Positions 7,887 to 17,114 of a stretch of DNA of 64,000 nucleotides are shown piece after piece (position 1 is the first letter of the stretch; every line of letters starts with the position of its first letter). Where the stretch lies: contig NZ_CP063785.1 of assembly GCF_025860405.1 (NCBI RefSeq), positions 4,464,001 to 4,528,000 on the forward strand, in the 5' to 3' direction. The notes under the pieces are model-generated. The model was not told the DNA's origin. It ran no database searches and saw nothing but the letters and a program-made list of their open reading frames with translations. Origin of the DNA: Tolypothrix sp. PCC 7712. GTDB taxonomy: Bacteria > Cyanobacteriota > Cyanobacteriia > Cyanobacteriales > Nostocaceae. Made by a program: the position numbers and the translations under genes.

Positions 7887-10800
7887 TCACCCCCTCCCCA
7901 CCAAGCTAGCGACGACTGTGGCTAACTCTGCTGGTTCGATGGGTTTGGGTAAATGTAACTGATAACCTTCTTGAATGGCGCGCCTTCTATCCTCAGCCCT
8001 GGCGTAGGCGGTGAGGGCGGCGGCGGGGATATTTCCGCCTTGTTCTGGGGGGAGCGATCGCACTTTGCGGATGAAGGAGTAGCCGTCTTCCTTTGGCATC
8101 CCAATATCGCTGACAATCACATCGGGTTGCCATTGGCTAATTAGCTGCATTGCTTCTGGGGCGGATGCGGCGGTTTGGACTTCGGCTTGCACTTGTTGCA
8201 GTACGGTGGCAATAAATTCGCGGCTATCTTCTTCGTCGTCTACAATCAGGACGCGTATACCAGCTAGGGAGGCGTTGAGGAGTAAGCTGGAATCGGCTTC
8301 GCTGCTGGGAGGTAAACAAATATCTCCTTTAGCTGTTGACAAAAGTGGCAATTTAACAGTAAAAGTTGCCCCTTGCTGTTCCCCTGGGCTATCAACTTGG
8401 ACTGTACCACCATGCAGCTCGACTAAATGACGGACGATGGCTAATCCTAGCCCTAATCCGCCATGCATTCTGGTACTGGAACTGTCAGCTTGGCGGAAGC
8501 GATCGAATACGTAGGGGAGAAATTCAGCACTAATGCCTATTCCGGTGTCAATTACCTGAATTTGGGCGTAACTAGTGAAATTACCTTGGAATTTCTCCTC
8601 AATTTTACCTAGCTTGATGTCTACCTGACCGCCAGGAGCGGTAAATTTGATGGCGTTGGAGAGCAAATTCCAGATAATTTGTTGTAAACGTTCCGCATCC
8701 CCAGATACTAAAAATTCTGCATCCAGCTTTGGCACTGCGCTCAATTCGCTGAGGCTATAGGTTTTGCTGCTATTTTCTTGGATGGTAAAGTGCAAATTGA
8801 TGTCTTTGGCTTGGGCGGCGAGGCTGAGAGTTTCTAAGCCTGATTTAATGATGGTAATCAGATTGCAAGTCGCAACTGTGAGGCGCAATTTACCTCTAAT
8901 CATGCGGGAAATATCCAGCAAGTCTTCAATTAGCTGGGTTTGCGCCTTGGCGTTGCGTTCGATGGTTTCTAAGGCTTTGGCTGTTTGCGTGGGGTTGAGG
9001 TTGCGGGAACGCAGCAATTGTGCCCAACCGAGGATAGCATTGAGGGGCGATCGCAATTCGTGGGACAATATCGCCAAGAATTCATCCTTCATGCGGTTGG
9101 CTTCTTGTAATTGCTCGGTTTGTTGCTGTAAGGAACTAATTAACCTGGCGCGTTCCATAGCGATCGCAATTTGATCGCATACTGCTTGCATCATGCCTTT
9201 TTGATTTTCTGTGAAGCGGGTGCGGGTACGGGAACCAAAGGATAGGGTTCCTAAAGGTTGTCCTTGAGCCATTAAGGGGTAACTAAAGTAAGCTTTAATC
9301 CCGAGGGCGCGAATTAATTCTGTTTTGGGATCGGTTGATGCTTGGACGTTCTCTAATGCTGTTTGACAACGGGTTTGGGCGGTAGTGCCGCATACGGCTG
9401 CACCTATGGCTAGATATTCTATTTCCTTGGTTAGTTCTGGGGAAATGCCTGTGGATGAAGCGAGACGCATGACCCCAGAGTTATCTTCAATTAAATAATT
9501 CAGGTATAAATCTAAGTTAATTTGCTCGGCAATTTTGCGGAATAAACTATCTACCAAAGCTACAGGGTTTTGGCTAGATAGCAATTCATTGGCGGTATGA
9601 AATAGTAACTTCAGCCGTTGATTATTAATCGATAAGGCTTTTTCTACATCCTTAATATTGGTAATATCTTGGAAAACTAATAAACAGGTGGCAGGATAAC
9701 CATGCATTGCTGGCATAGTATCGGCATATACTAGTAGGGAACGCACACCTTGGCTGGTATGCCAGTCTACTTCCAAACCATGCAAACGTTCGCCCCTAGC
9801 AACGCGTACCCCTGGCATTTGCTCATTAGGAATGCGATCGCCATTGGCATCGGTAAAATGGTAATATTGATCGTATTCTGATACTGGGATACCCTTGGGA
9901 AATTCGCCCCCAGCTAGTTCATCAGCCGCACGATTGGCGAAGGTAACTTTTGCTGTCCCCGGTTCAATAAATAGCAATGGCCTGGGCATGAGGTTGAGTA
10001 CATCTTCTAGCCATCTTTGCTGATTTCGCAGCACCTGGGCGTTTTGCTTGCGTTCTGTAATATCTAAAAATGCCCCAATGCAGCCTCTAGTATTACCATC
10101 TTCGTCAAATAGAGGTGCTACATACTCCACTAACGTCAAACTTGTACCATCTTCCTGGACAATATCAAATTCATAATCCAGTACTTCTACACCGTGAATT
10201 GTGCAGTACTGCATCGGCAGTTCTTCGATGGGAACTTCTTTACCTTCGCGGTAAATTTTAAAACCCGGTTTTTCGCCTATTGGGGCAATTAAGGAGGCGT
10301 TGTTATCTGGGGAAATTCCCAATTTTTTGGCGAAAGCTGGGTTAGCTTTGATGTTGCGGCACTCTGAATCTTCAGCAATGCCAATACCTATGGGAATGAC
10401 ATCAAGTAACGTCTGTAACTCAGTGACGCGGCGCTGAAGATTTTTATTGAGTTCTACTATTTGTTCCCTAGCTTGTTGGCGTTCGCTTAAATTAATAATA
10501 AATGCCACAGCTTCTTCACGGTTTTCTCCTGTGAGTACAAAACCGACAAATACCGGAATCAAACTCCCATCTTTGCGGATATATGCTTTTTCGTATGGCG
10601 TACAAGCACCGTTAGCATTGGCTTTGGCTTCGGCGATACTTTGCTCATCTAAATGCAGATATTCTGGGGGTGTGATCTGACTCCAACTAATTCTCCCAGC
10701 TAATAAATCTGCTCGCGTGTAACCAACCATCGCCAAAAATTCGTCGTTCGCCTGTTGGATACCGCCATAAATATCGCCAAACAAAATCCCAATGACATTT

Positions 10801-11774
10801 GCGTCGAAAAAGCTTTTGAGTTTTTCTTCGTAAAATTTGAGTTCACCTTGAACGCGATCGCGCTGACGACTGAGGCGTTCCACAACAATTGCACTTTGCC
10901 AGATTAAAATCACAAAAATTACCATAATAATTATGGCAAACAGCGATATAGCAAAGGCCGTATCATAACCGCCAGCTTTTTGTCCCTGAACAATTAACCA
11001 CCCCAGTAAAAAAGGTACTGCGATCGCCGCCAATAATAACCGCCGGGACAATAAACCACTGTCGGTATTGCTTGTGATTACTCGCATTAATCCTTGGTTT
11101 GGATGTGTCCACATTATTCCCAGACACAGCACCAGAAATGTCAGTGCTGTGTGTATCGCCATTGAGGTTGTGTAACGGGTTCCATATAAAATGTTGACTT
11201 GATAGGCATAGCCAATTACCGCCTGGAGAGAAATTAAACCGGCTATGAGGGCGAGAATTTGGGCATACCAATAGCTACGATGGGTTTTTTGATGCACCAA
11301 CAACTCTAATGCTCTCCCAATGAGCATAAAGTCGAGTGCAGTGTTAAACCCCATTCTCCCTGGATGCAATGTCAATACAGCATGGGGTGAATCACGGAAT
11401 AAAAACTCGTCAATTCCCAGATTTCCCCCAAATACATATTCCAAAACTGTTAAGAAACCAATTAACGTGACTGCTACCGTACACAGCCGAAAACACCAGT
11501 GGTAGAAGGTGCGATGCTGAACACCTTGATTGAGATTTAATTTCTGGGCTAACCACAGCGACACACCAGATAGGATTAAACCTAAGGCTGTATTAGCCTT
11601 CATCGTGACTATATTGCCATGACAGCCACATTTGAGAAATTCAATGTCAAAACTCCAACCAACGAGTACAAATACACCTACCAAAATGGCGATCGCACTG
11701 CTTACTTGTACTATTAAAGAGTTAAGGGCATCTGGAGTGAGAACTTGCAAACGCAAGCGGTTTACTTGTAACAC
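7887..11774 (-). CDS. Membrane-anchored hybrid histidine kinase: TM-3xPAS-GAF-HisKA-HATPase-REC
   Basis: 1295 aa. The first about 300 residues form roughly eight hydrophobic spans, the first around AIAILVGVFVLVGWSF and the last around FAIIIMVIFVILIW, an integral-membrane sensory region of unassigned type. Then three PAS domains (about 310-430, 445-575, 580-700), a GAF (about 715-880), HisKA with H905 in ILSHELRSPLNAILG, HATPase_c, and a C-terminal receiver with phospho-acceptor D1223 (VSDIGMP). The GAF lacks the CBCR cysteine/histidine pattern and looks like an ordinary ligand or redox GAF. The GTG start at 11774 sits against a TAATTCG repeat array, so no conventional ribosome binding site is visible. 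No partner regulator is adjacent. Kinase call certain; stimulus unknown. Confidence 0.93.
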   Translation of the reverse strand: MLQVNRLRLQVLTPDALNSLIVQVSSAIAILVGVFVLVGWSFDIEFLKCGCHGNIVTMKANTALGLILSGVSLWLAQKLNLNQGVQHRTFYHWCFRLCTVAVTLIGFLTVLEYVFGGNLGIDEFLFRDSPHAVLTLHPGRMGFNTALDFMLIGRALELLVHQKTHRSYWYAQILALIAGLISLQAVIGYAYQVNILYGTRYTTSMAIHTALTFLVLCLGIMWTHPNQGLMRVITSNTDSGLLSRRLLLAAIAVPFLLGWLIVQGQKAGGYDTAFAISLFAIIIMVIFVILIWQSAIVVERLSRQRDRVQGELKFYEEKLKSFFDANVIGILFGDIYGGIQQANDEFLAMVGYTRADLLAGRISWSQITPPEYLHLDEQSIAEAKANANGACTPYEKAYIRKDGSLIPVFVGFVLTGENREEAVAFIINLSERQQAREQIVELNKNLQRRVTELQTLLDVIPIGIGIAEDSECRNIKANPAFAKKLGISPDNNASLIAPIGEKPGFKIYREGKEVPIEELPMQYCTIHGVEVLDYEFDIVQEDGTSLTLVEYVAPLFDEDGNTRGCIGAFLDITERKQNAQVLRNQQRWLEDVLNLMPRPLLFIEPGTAKVTFANRAADELAGGEFPKGIPVSEYDQYYHFTDANGDRIPNEQMPGVRVARGERLHGLEVDWHTSQGVRSLLVYADTMPAMHGYPATCLLVFQDITNIKDVEKALSINNQRLKLLFHTANELLSSQNPVALVDSLFRKIAEQINLDLYLNYLIEDNSGVMRLASSTGISPELTKEIEYLAIGAAVCGTTAQTRCQTALENVQASTDPKTELIRALGIKAYFSYPLMAQGQPLGTLSFGSRTRTRFTENQKGMMQAVCDQIAIAMERARLISSLQQQTEQLQEANRMKDEFLAILSHELRSPLNAILGWAQLLRSRNLNPTQTAKALETIERNAKAQTQLIEDLLDISRMIRGKLRLTVATCNLITIIKSGLETLSLAAQAKDINLHFTIQENSSKTYSLSELSAVPKLDAEFLVSGDAERLQQIIWNLLSNAIKFTAPGGQVDIKLGKIEEKFQGNFTSYAQIQVIDTGIGISAEFLPYVFDRFRQADSSSTRMHGGLGLGLAIVRHLVELHGGTVQVDSPGEQQGATFTVKLPLLSTAKGDICLPPSSEADSSLLLNASLAGIRVLIVDDEEDSREFIATVLQQVQAEVQTAASAPEAMQLISQWQPDVIVSDIGMPKEDGYSFIRKVRSLPPEQGGNIPAAALTAYARAEDRRRAIQEGYQLHLPKPIEPAELATVVASLVGRG

Positions 11775-11815
11775 GTAATTCGTAATTCGTAATTCGTAAT
11801 TCGGAGTTCGTAATT
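11775..11815. repeat. TAATTCG heptamer array
   Basis: Tandem CGTAATT/TAATTCG units abut the start codon of the minus-strand kinase gene, where its leader and ribosome binding site would be. Confidence 0.8.
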
Positions 11816-12035
11816 AAGAAACTATTTAGAGTTTTTACTCTATCCCTGTGTGGAATGCAATTACGAATTTTTCATGTTGTCTTGGGGTTAACATTACTAG
11901 TGATACATGCTATAGGTAGTTGACGCATTTTTTCATCTACCTATATGCATATTTTATTATTTCAGAGGTAGGACAAAAGAATTTTAAATTTTAAGAAATC
12001 TATACTGAGATAGATTTTAGGAAATAATTTGAAAA

Positions 12036-12225
12036 TGGGCATGGGGCATTGGGGAGGCAGTGCGTTGAACGGGTTTCCCGGCTTAAAGCAACTGCCGTCA
12101 TTGGGCATAGAGAGAGAAAGATAGTCTTAAGTAGGGTGTGTTACAGCTATGAAAGAATTTGGGACACAGCGACAATGAAATTTAGCCGTAACGCACGCCG
12201 CATTGATGGTGCGTTAGGCTTGCTT
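12036..12225. repeat. Dispersed repeats (inverted relative to 6294-6360)
   Basis: 12036-12110 matches 6294-6360 in opposite orientation almost base for base (GCATTGGGGAGGCAGTGCG, then GGGTTTCCCGGCTTAAAGC). A relative with an extra internal palindrome is at 50163-50262. From about 12131 a second fragment pairs GTAGGGTGTGTTAC with GTAACGCACGCC, another common cyanobacterial repeat. No gene seen. Confidence 0.7.
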
Positions 12226-12237
12226 GATCAATCTTCT

Positions 12238-14703
12238 CTAAGCACCAATCTCTGAGAATTCCCAGCGATAACTTCCCCCATCATCAGTAAAGTATTTCTC
12301 GCCCACTCCCACTAGTTCCACAATCACTTCTCGCTGTGGTTGTGCCCAATTTCCTTCGCGTTGATTAATTTCGACAACTATTTGATTTGCTTGTGTAGAT
12401 ACAGTTATCCTTCTTAAGGAAAAATTCTGATTTTCCCCATCGTTTTTACCATCATCTTCAAACAAAATATATTCATTATTTCCAGGCCAAATACGTAAAT
12501 GTAATTCGTTAATTGGCTGTTCATCTACATATTGCGTTACTGGTTGCATCGGAATAATTGCACCACCCCGGACAAACAGTGGCATTTTTTCCCAAGGTGC
12601 ATGGGTAAGAATATGGGTAGGGCCTTGATAACGCTCATTACTCCACCAGTCATACCAAGTACCAGCAGGTAAATAAACAGCGCGATATTCCACACCCGGT
12701 CGATAAATTGGTGCCGCCATTAAAGAAGCACCCAGCAAAACCTGATCGTAAAGCTTGTAGGTTGTGCGATCGCACGCAAAATGATAAAGTAAGGGTCTTA
12801 GAATCGGAGCGCCTGTCTGTGCCGCTTCCCAAAAAAGATTGTAGATATAAGGCAATAGTTGATAACGCAGATTAATATATTCTCGACAAATATTTTCTGT
12901 GCGATCGCCAAATACCCAAGGCTCATGACGCGCCGTAGACATCGCCGAATGTCCCCGCATCAGGGGGTACAACATCCCCACCTGCATCCACCGCGCGAAC
13001 AACTCCGCCGTCGCATTCCCCGCAAACCCCCCAATATCGCAACCCACAAACCCCACACCCGAAAGCCCCATATTACAGAGCATCGGTAGCGACATTTCCA
13101 AATGTTCCCACAACGATTGGTTATCCCCCATCCACACCGCAGACCAACGCTGCACACCCGCATAACCCGAACGCGTCAACACAAACGAACGCTCATTTTG
13201 CCGATGACGCTGCAACCCCTCAGCACAAGCCCTCGCCATCATCAACCCATACAAATTATGCACCTCTAAATGAGTTACATCAATTTTAGATTGTGGATTT
13301 TGGATTTTGGATTGAAAATTCTCCCTTTTATCCCCTTGTCCCCTTGTCCCCTCATCCCCCTCATCTCCCTCATCCCCCTCATCCCCCTCATCCCCAGTCC
13401 CCAATCCCCCCTGCGGCGCATCCAACGGAAACCAAATCTTCTCCCCCCCATCCCCAAAGGGACGATTATCGATAGCAGGTTCATTCATATCATTCCAAAT
13501 CCCTGCTATGCCGATATCAGTCAGACTTTTTTGTAAATCCCCCCACCACTGACGCACATCGGAACGTAAAAAATCGGGAAAAACTGCTTTCTCCGGCCAA
13601 ACATAGCCGTGAAACAACCTACCATCAGCTTTACGGACAAAATAATCGTGATTTATCCCCTGATCGAAAACATGATAATTCGCTTCCGGTTCATACTTCA
13701 CACCCGGATCGATAATTGTCACAGTTTTAAAACCATCTTGAGCCAAATCCCTAACTAACTTTGCGGGATTGGGGAAACGTTGGGGACTCCAGGTAAAGAC
13801 ACGATAACCCCGCATATAGTCGATATCTAAATGGATGACATCGCAAGGAATTTGACGCTGGCGAAATTCTCGCGCCAGTTCGCGCACCACAGTTTCCGAT
13901 TCATAACTCCAGCGACATTGATGATAACCCAGCGCCCATTTTGGCGGTAATGGCATTCTCCCCGTTAGCTGCGTATATGTACGCAAAATATTAGCAGGTT
14001 CCGGGCCATAAATCATATAGTAATCTAGCTCCCCCCCGCGAGTTTCCATCTTCCAAACACCGGGTTTTTCTGCGCCAATATCAAACTGACTCCAAAAAGT
14101 TGTGTTAAAAAATATGCCATAGCCGACATCTGGACGCAAAGCCATAAAAAACGGAATGGCTTGGTACATTTCATCAGTCAGCGCATCGTAATCTAAAGCA
14201 TCCGTCGTCCAATTAGTTTTAACTTCACTCAGTTTATCGAGAAACCCCGTGCGTTCGCCAAAGCCATAAAAATGCTCATCAGCAGCGATTTGCTTCCAAG
14301 CTGCAACCGCACCCAAACGCCAACCCATCCCCATATCTAAATTATCTTGAGCAAAGGGACGATTAGCTTTGTCAAAACAGACGATGCAACTCTCCTGCTT
14401 TTGTACGCAGACACGAATTTGCTCAGTGGTAATTTCTACTGCTGCTTCCGTATCTTGCACCTCAAAAGGAAATATCGGCCATTGCGAATCATCCAACACC
14501 ACCGCCCAAGAACGGCGAGGTATAAATTCTCCTGTAGGTGCAAGCCGAACCCGCAATAAATTTGGTGCAAGTATACTGATTCTCAACCGTGAATTACCAC
14601 AGTCAAAATCAATATTGCGATTGCTCCAATTTACACCTTGCACGTTACCAATAGCTGTCCAAGGTTGGTTAGTTGTGGGTAATTTTCCAAAATATTGTGG
14701 CAT
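12238..14703 (-). CDS. Glycoside hydrolase family 31 alpha-glucosidase-like, with repeat-derived in-frame insertion
   Basis: Hydrolyses alpha-glucosidic bonds (the GH31 family also has alpha-xylosidases and transglucosidases). Nucleophile D405 lies in IWNDMNEP, acid/base D527 in WMGDNQSLW. The N-terminal beta-sandwich, the barrel (PPKWALGYHQCRWSY) and the C-terminal beta domains are all present. Between the nucleophile and YGLMMARA lies a foreign stretch of about 43 codons (13283-13410): (GDE)n followed by ENFQSKIQNPQSKID, which is translated intergenic repeat DNA. I prefer ATG 14703 (821 aa); a TTG 33 bp upstream would add only repeat-like residues. Substrate unknown; starch or glycogen maltodextrins are plausible. 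Confidence 0.93.
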   Translation of the reverse strand: MPQYFGKLPTTNQPWTAIGNVQGVNWSNRNIDFDCGNSRLRISILAPNLLRVRLAPTGEFIPRRSWAVVLDDSQWPIFPFEVQDTEAAVEITTEQIRVCVQKQESCIVCFDKANRPFAQDNLDMGMGWRLGAVAAWKQIAADEHFYGFGERTGFLDKLSEVKTNWTTDALDYDALTDEMYQAIPFFMALRPDVGYGIFFNTTFWSQFDIGAEKPGVWKMETRGGELDYYMIYGPEPANILRTYTQLTGRMPLPPKWALGYHQCRWSYESETVVRELAREFRQRQIPCDVIHLDIDYMRGYRVFTWSPQRFPNPAKLVRDLAQDGFKTVTIIDPGVKYEPEANYHVFDQGINHDYFVRKADGRLFHGYVWPEKAVFPDFLRSDVRQWWGDLQKSLTDIGIAGIWNDMNEPAIDNRPFGDGGEKIWFPLDAPQGGLGTGDEGDEGDEGDEGDEGTRGQGDKRENFQSKIQNPQSKIDVTHLEVHNLYGLMMARACAEGLQRHRQNERSFVLTRSGYAGVQRWSAVWMGDNQSLWEHLEMSLPMLCNMGLSGVGFVGCDIGGFAGNATAELFARWMQVGMLYPLMRGHSAMSTARHEPWVFGDRTENICREYINLRYQLLPYIYNLFWEAAQTGAPILRPLLYHFACDRTTYKLYDQVLLGASLMAAPIYRPGVEYRAVYLPAGTWYDWWSNERYQGPTHILTHAPWEKMPLFVRGGAIIPMQPVTQYVDEQPINELHLRIWPGNNEYILFEDDGKNDGENQNFSLRRITVSTQANQIVVEINQREGNWAQPQREVIVELVGVGEKYFTDDGGSYRWEFSEIGA
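13283..13410 (-). repeat. Intergenic-type repeats embedded in frame in the GH31 gene
   Basis: Plus strand: TTGTGGATTTTGGATTTTGG-type units (13291-13315), then CCCCTTGTCC, then CCCCTCATC units (to about 13400). These are the same kinds of short tandem repeats found between genes elsewhere. The total length keeps the frame and the flanking GH31 motifs continue normally on both sides. Confidence 0.85.
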
Positions 14704-14736
14704 GAGGGTTGGGGATGAAGGAGACAAGGAGGACAA

Positions 14737-15243
14737 ATGACAAATAACAAATCACTTGTGTACATCTCTCTAATGAAAGATTTCAGAAATATGTATTCAG
14801 TAAAAATTAACTATTGTAAAATTTTATATTTATTGCTAGAGTTTTTTCATAAAAACAATCCTCGATTTATTCAAAAAATCGGGGATGTAAGCCATTCAAT
14901 GGTTGGATGAAAAAAGGTTTTTGATGATTGAATAATATTTTGTTAAAATAACCTATCAAATAATAATAGTTGACTAATGCTGATATACTCAGCGAAACAA
15001 ATTTATAAATTTAATTTTATTTTATTTCTAGACTAAATTAATGCCAAATTTTGAAAAATTACTTACGTTATAATAATTGTTATTTTTGACAAATACATCC
15101 CCATAAAAGTAGATTTGCGCTTCTATCGCAGTGTAGATACATGATAAATAAATAAAAGTTTACACTCTTAATCAAGAATGTGCTGGAAGTAACTTTTCAA
15201 GTGAGTTCTGGTAAAGGTCGAAGATACACGAAGGCCTAGGAAG
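14737..15243. other. Gene-free AT-rich intergenic region
   Basis: About 500 bp without a credible frame. It holds a hairpin near 14861-14889 (TCCTCGATTT/AAATCGGGGA) and otherwise AT-rich DNA with no recognisable repeat or RNA. Confidence 0.5.
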
Positions 15244-15277
15244 ACAAGGAAAAATTACTAACTCGATTTTTCCTTGT
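15244..15277. terminator. 12-bp perfect hairpin
   Basis: ACAAGGAAAAAT (15244-15255) pairs with ATTTTTCCTTGT (15266-15277) around a 10-base loop. It lies just past the 3' end of the minus-strand MFS relic and probably terminated that gene. Confidence 0.5.
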
Positions 15278-15325
15278 ACCTTTTCTTAGAATTCATTGTA
15301 AAAATACACTTCCCACAGCGATTAA

Positions 15326-15583
15326 TTATTTTATTTGGAAGTCCCTACTCTTGTGTAGTGCTAATCGGCGTTCGGCGGGAGGTGCCAATATTGTATAGGC
15401 GGCATAAGAAGCGATCGCAAATATTGCCATCACACCAGACATAGCGATGACTTTGTCAACACCTTCGGTGAACGCACTGTGTCCATCATCAAGGAAAGCC
15501 ACTAACCCACTCGCCAGGGAACCGCCTAGCATTTGCAGAAATCCCACCACGGTTTAGTACTATGCATGGCATTGGCTGAAATT
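15326..15583 (-). pseudogene. MFS drug-efflux transporter, C-terminal relic
   Basis: Only the end of a membrane transporter remains: GFLQMLGGSLASGLVAFL, then a hydrophobic span MSGVMAIFAIASYAAYTIL and a short basic tail. The GFLQM-loop resembles the eleventh helix region of Bcr/CflA-type MFS exporters. The open frame starts at 15550. Upstream, SANAMH in another frame (15560-15580) looks like the preceding part of the same gene, so there is a frameshift or small deletion between them. Further upstream the homology ends exactly where the nested MITE at 15584 begins. Nearly four fifths of the gene is missing; not functional. Confidence 0.6.
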
Positions 15584-15850
15584 ATACCACGACAAATTGT
15601 AGGGGCAAGGCAATGCCCACCTGTGTCAACTTAACGTGAAACCCGCTTTGTAGCTAGGTTTTCGCCCTCACCCCCAACCCCTCTCCCGCCGGGATAGGGG
15701 AGCAAGAGATTTAATTCCCCTTCTCCTCGGGGAGAAGGGGTTAGGGGATGAGGGTGCGAGGTATTTGTACAACGCCCGCCCTATATCGCTTTTAGCTGAA
15801 GTTGACACCACTGGGCATTGCCTTGCCCTCTAAAATATATTAATGCGTCG
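15584..15850. mobile_element. Palindromic outer element carrying MITE copy B
   Basis: The outer arms are TAGGGGCAAGGCAATGCC on the left and GGCATTGCCTTGCCCTC on the right. The inner MITE occupies 15618-15813. The outer element also has the CGACA-type ends seen at 20070 and 54696, though the left arm here is shortened. It marks the break point of the MFS relic. Confidence 0.7.
15618..15813 (+). mobile_element. MITE copy B, 196 bp
   Basis: Terminal inverted repeats CACCTGTGTCAAC (left) and GTTGACACCACTG (right). Flanked by GGCAATGCC (15609-15617) and GGCATTGCC (15814-15822), a 9-bp target duplication with one mismatch. The internal palindromes are shared with copies A, C and D. No transposase. 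Confidence 0.78.
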
Positions 15851-15912
15851 TAGCGGCTACTCTACGAGTTCTCCGTTGGGCGTAGCCCTTCTCGCAGAGT
15901 AGGAGTACCCGC
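15845..15912. repeat. Palindromic repeat
   Basis: TAGCGGCTACTCTACGAG faces CTCGCAGAGTAGGAGTAC, a long imperfect hairpin with the TTGGGCGTAGCCC core common in Nostocales intergenic DNA. Nothing else is recognisable up to 16054. Confidence 0.6.
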
Positions 15913-16054
15913 AGAATAGGACAAATGACAGCCTCAGCCAGTTATCTTTAATTTCGCCAACCTGAATTGAAAAAGCAGAGGAGCAGGGAGCAGGGAGCAA
16001 GGGGGATTAATGAATTTTTCATGTGTTCTGGTGTACGCAGTTCATAATGGCTAA

Positions 16055-16768
16055 TTAATGCACCAAACCGCCACGCAAAGCCCTAACAGCCGCTTGCGTT
16101 CTATCAGAAACACAGAGTTTACTCAAAATTCCCCGCACATGAGTTTTTACAGTACCGATAGTCAAATACAATTTTTGAGCAATTTCTGCGTTATCACAGC
16201 CAGCAACAATCAACTCTAAAACTTCCATTTCACGTTGAGTTAAAGAAGAAGTTTCGATAGTTTTCTCAATTTCTGAGTCAAGACCATCAATTAATACTCT
16301 TTTGCCACTGCTGCTACCAGAAAGATCATCTTGGCGTACCTGCTTGAGTACAATATCTGCTATTGTCGGGTCAATCCACGGACTACCTGTATAAGTGGTT
16401 TTGACTGCATCTACTAGCCTATCTCTGTCAATATCCTTCATACAGTAAGAATCTGCCCCCGCCCCAAAAGCTGCTAACACAGCTTCCTCACTGTTTTGCA
16501 TTGTGAGAATGAGAATTTTGGTAGTCAAGTCTGGATTCTGCTGTTGAAATTGCCTGTACTTGCGAGTTAATTCAATCCCATCCATATCAGGCAAACCGAT
16601 ATCGATAGTGGCAACATCTGGCTTCAGCGTCAACAAAAGTTGCAATCCATCCGTAGCGTTGGCAGCCTCACCAACAATTTTGATATCTGCCTCGGCTTGT
16701 AAAGCAGCCTGTAAGCCTATTCTGGTAAGGTTGTGGTCTTCAATCACAACGACCTTAATCTCACTCAT
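16055..16768 (-). CDS. NarL/FixJ-family response regulator (REC-LuxR HTH)
   Basis: 237 aa transcription regulator. The receiver covers about 4-125 with acidic E10/D11, phospho-acceptor D56 (TIDIGLPD) and K111. A linker follows with LSGSSSGKR. The LuxR-type helix-turn-helix covers about 174-235 (SLTQREMEVLELI, then IAQKLYLTIGTVKTHV). It is divergent from the receiver-kinase gene at 17115, separated by 346 bp, which suggests a cognate pair. No target operator could be recognised. ATG start. Confidence 0.92.
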   Translation of the reverse strand: MSEIKVVVIEDHNLTRIGLQAALQAEADIKIVGEAANATDGLQLLLTLKPDVATIDIGLPDMDGIELTRKYRQFQQQNPDLTTKILILTMQNSEEAVLAAFGAGADSYCMKDIDRDRLVDAVKTTYTGSPWIDPTIADIVLKQVRQDDLSGSSSGKRVLIDGLDSEIEKTIETSSLTQREMEVLELIVAGCDNAEIAQKLYLTIGTVKTHVRGILSKLCVSDRTQAAVRALRGGLVH

Positions 16769-17114
16769 GGCTGTTACCTCTACCCGGATCTATCTAAAGT
16801 ACAGAATAAAATATCTTCGCTATTTTACTGTGAAGTTTATACCAAAAGGAAGATGATGACAAACCCATGAAGAAATACATCTACCATAAGGTATAAAAAA
16901 TTATTTCTTTTCTAAGGCTGCAAAATGTTTATCTAAATCTTTTGGAAATCACACTTTGATGCACCTATCAATAGACTGATGCTTGAATTGAAAATAAATT
17001 AATTCTCAAATAAAGTCTGGAGATAGATGACAAAAAAAATTAATTAATTCACAAGAATTGTATCCCAAAAAGAGTTAATTTAATAAAACTAATTAGTTTA
17101 TTGTCTAAACAGCC

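Noticed and set aside
8764..9174. 136-aa plus-strand frame inside the second hybrid kinase
   Set aside because: Antisense to the HisKA/HATPase coding region, with typical shadow composition.
13270..13536. Plus-strand frames of SPCPLIPLISLIPL type within the GH31 gene
   Set aside because: Translation of the CCCCTCATC repeats on the opposite strand of a real gene.
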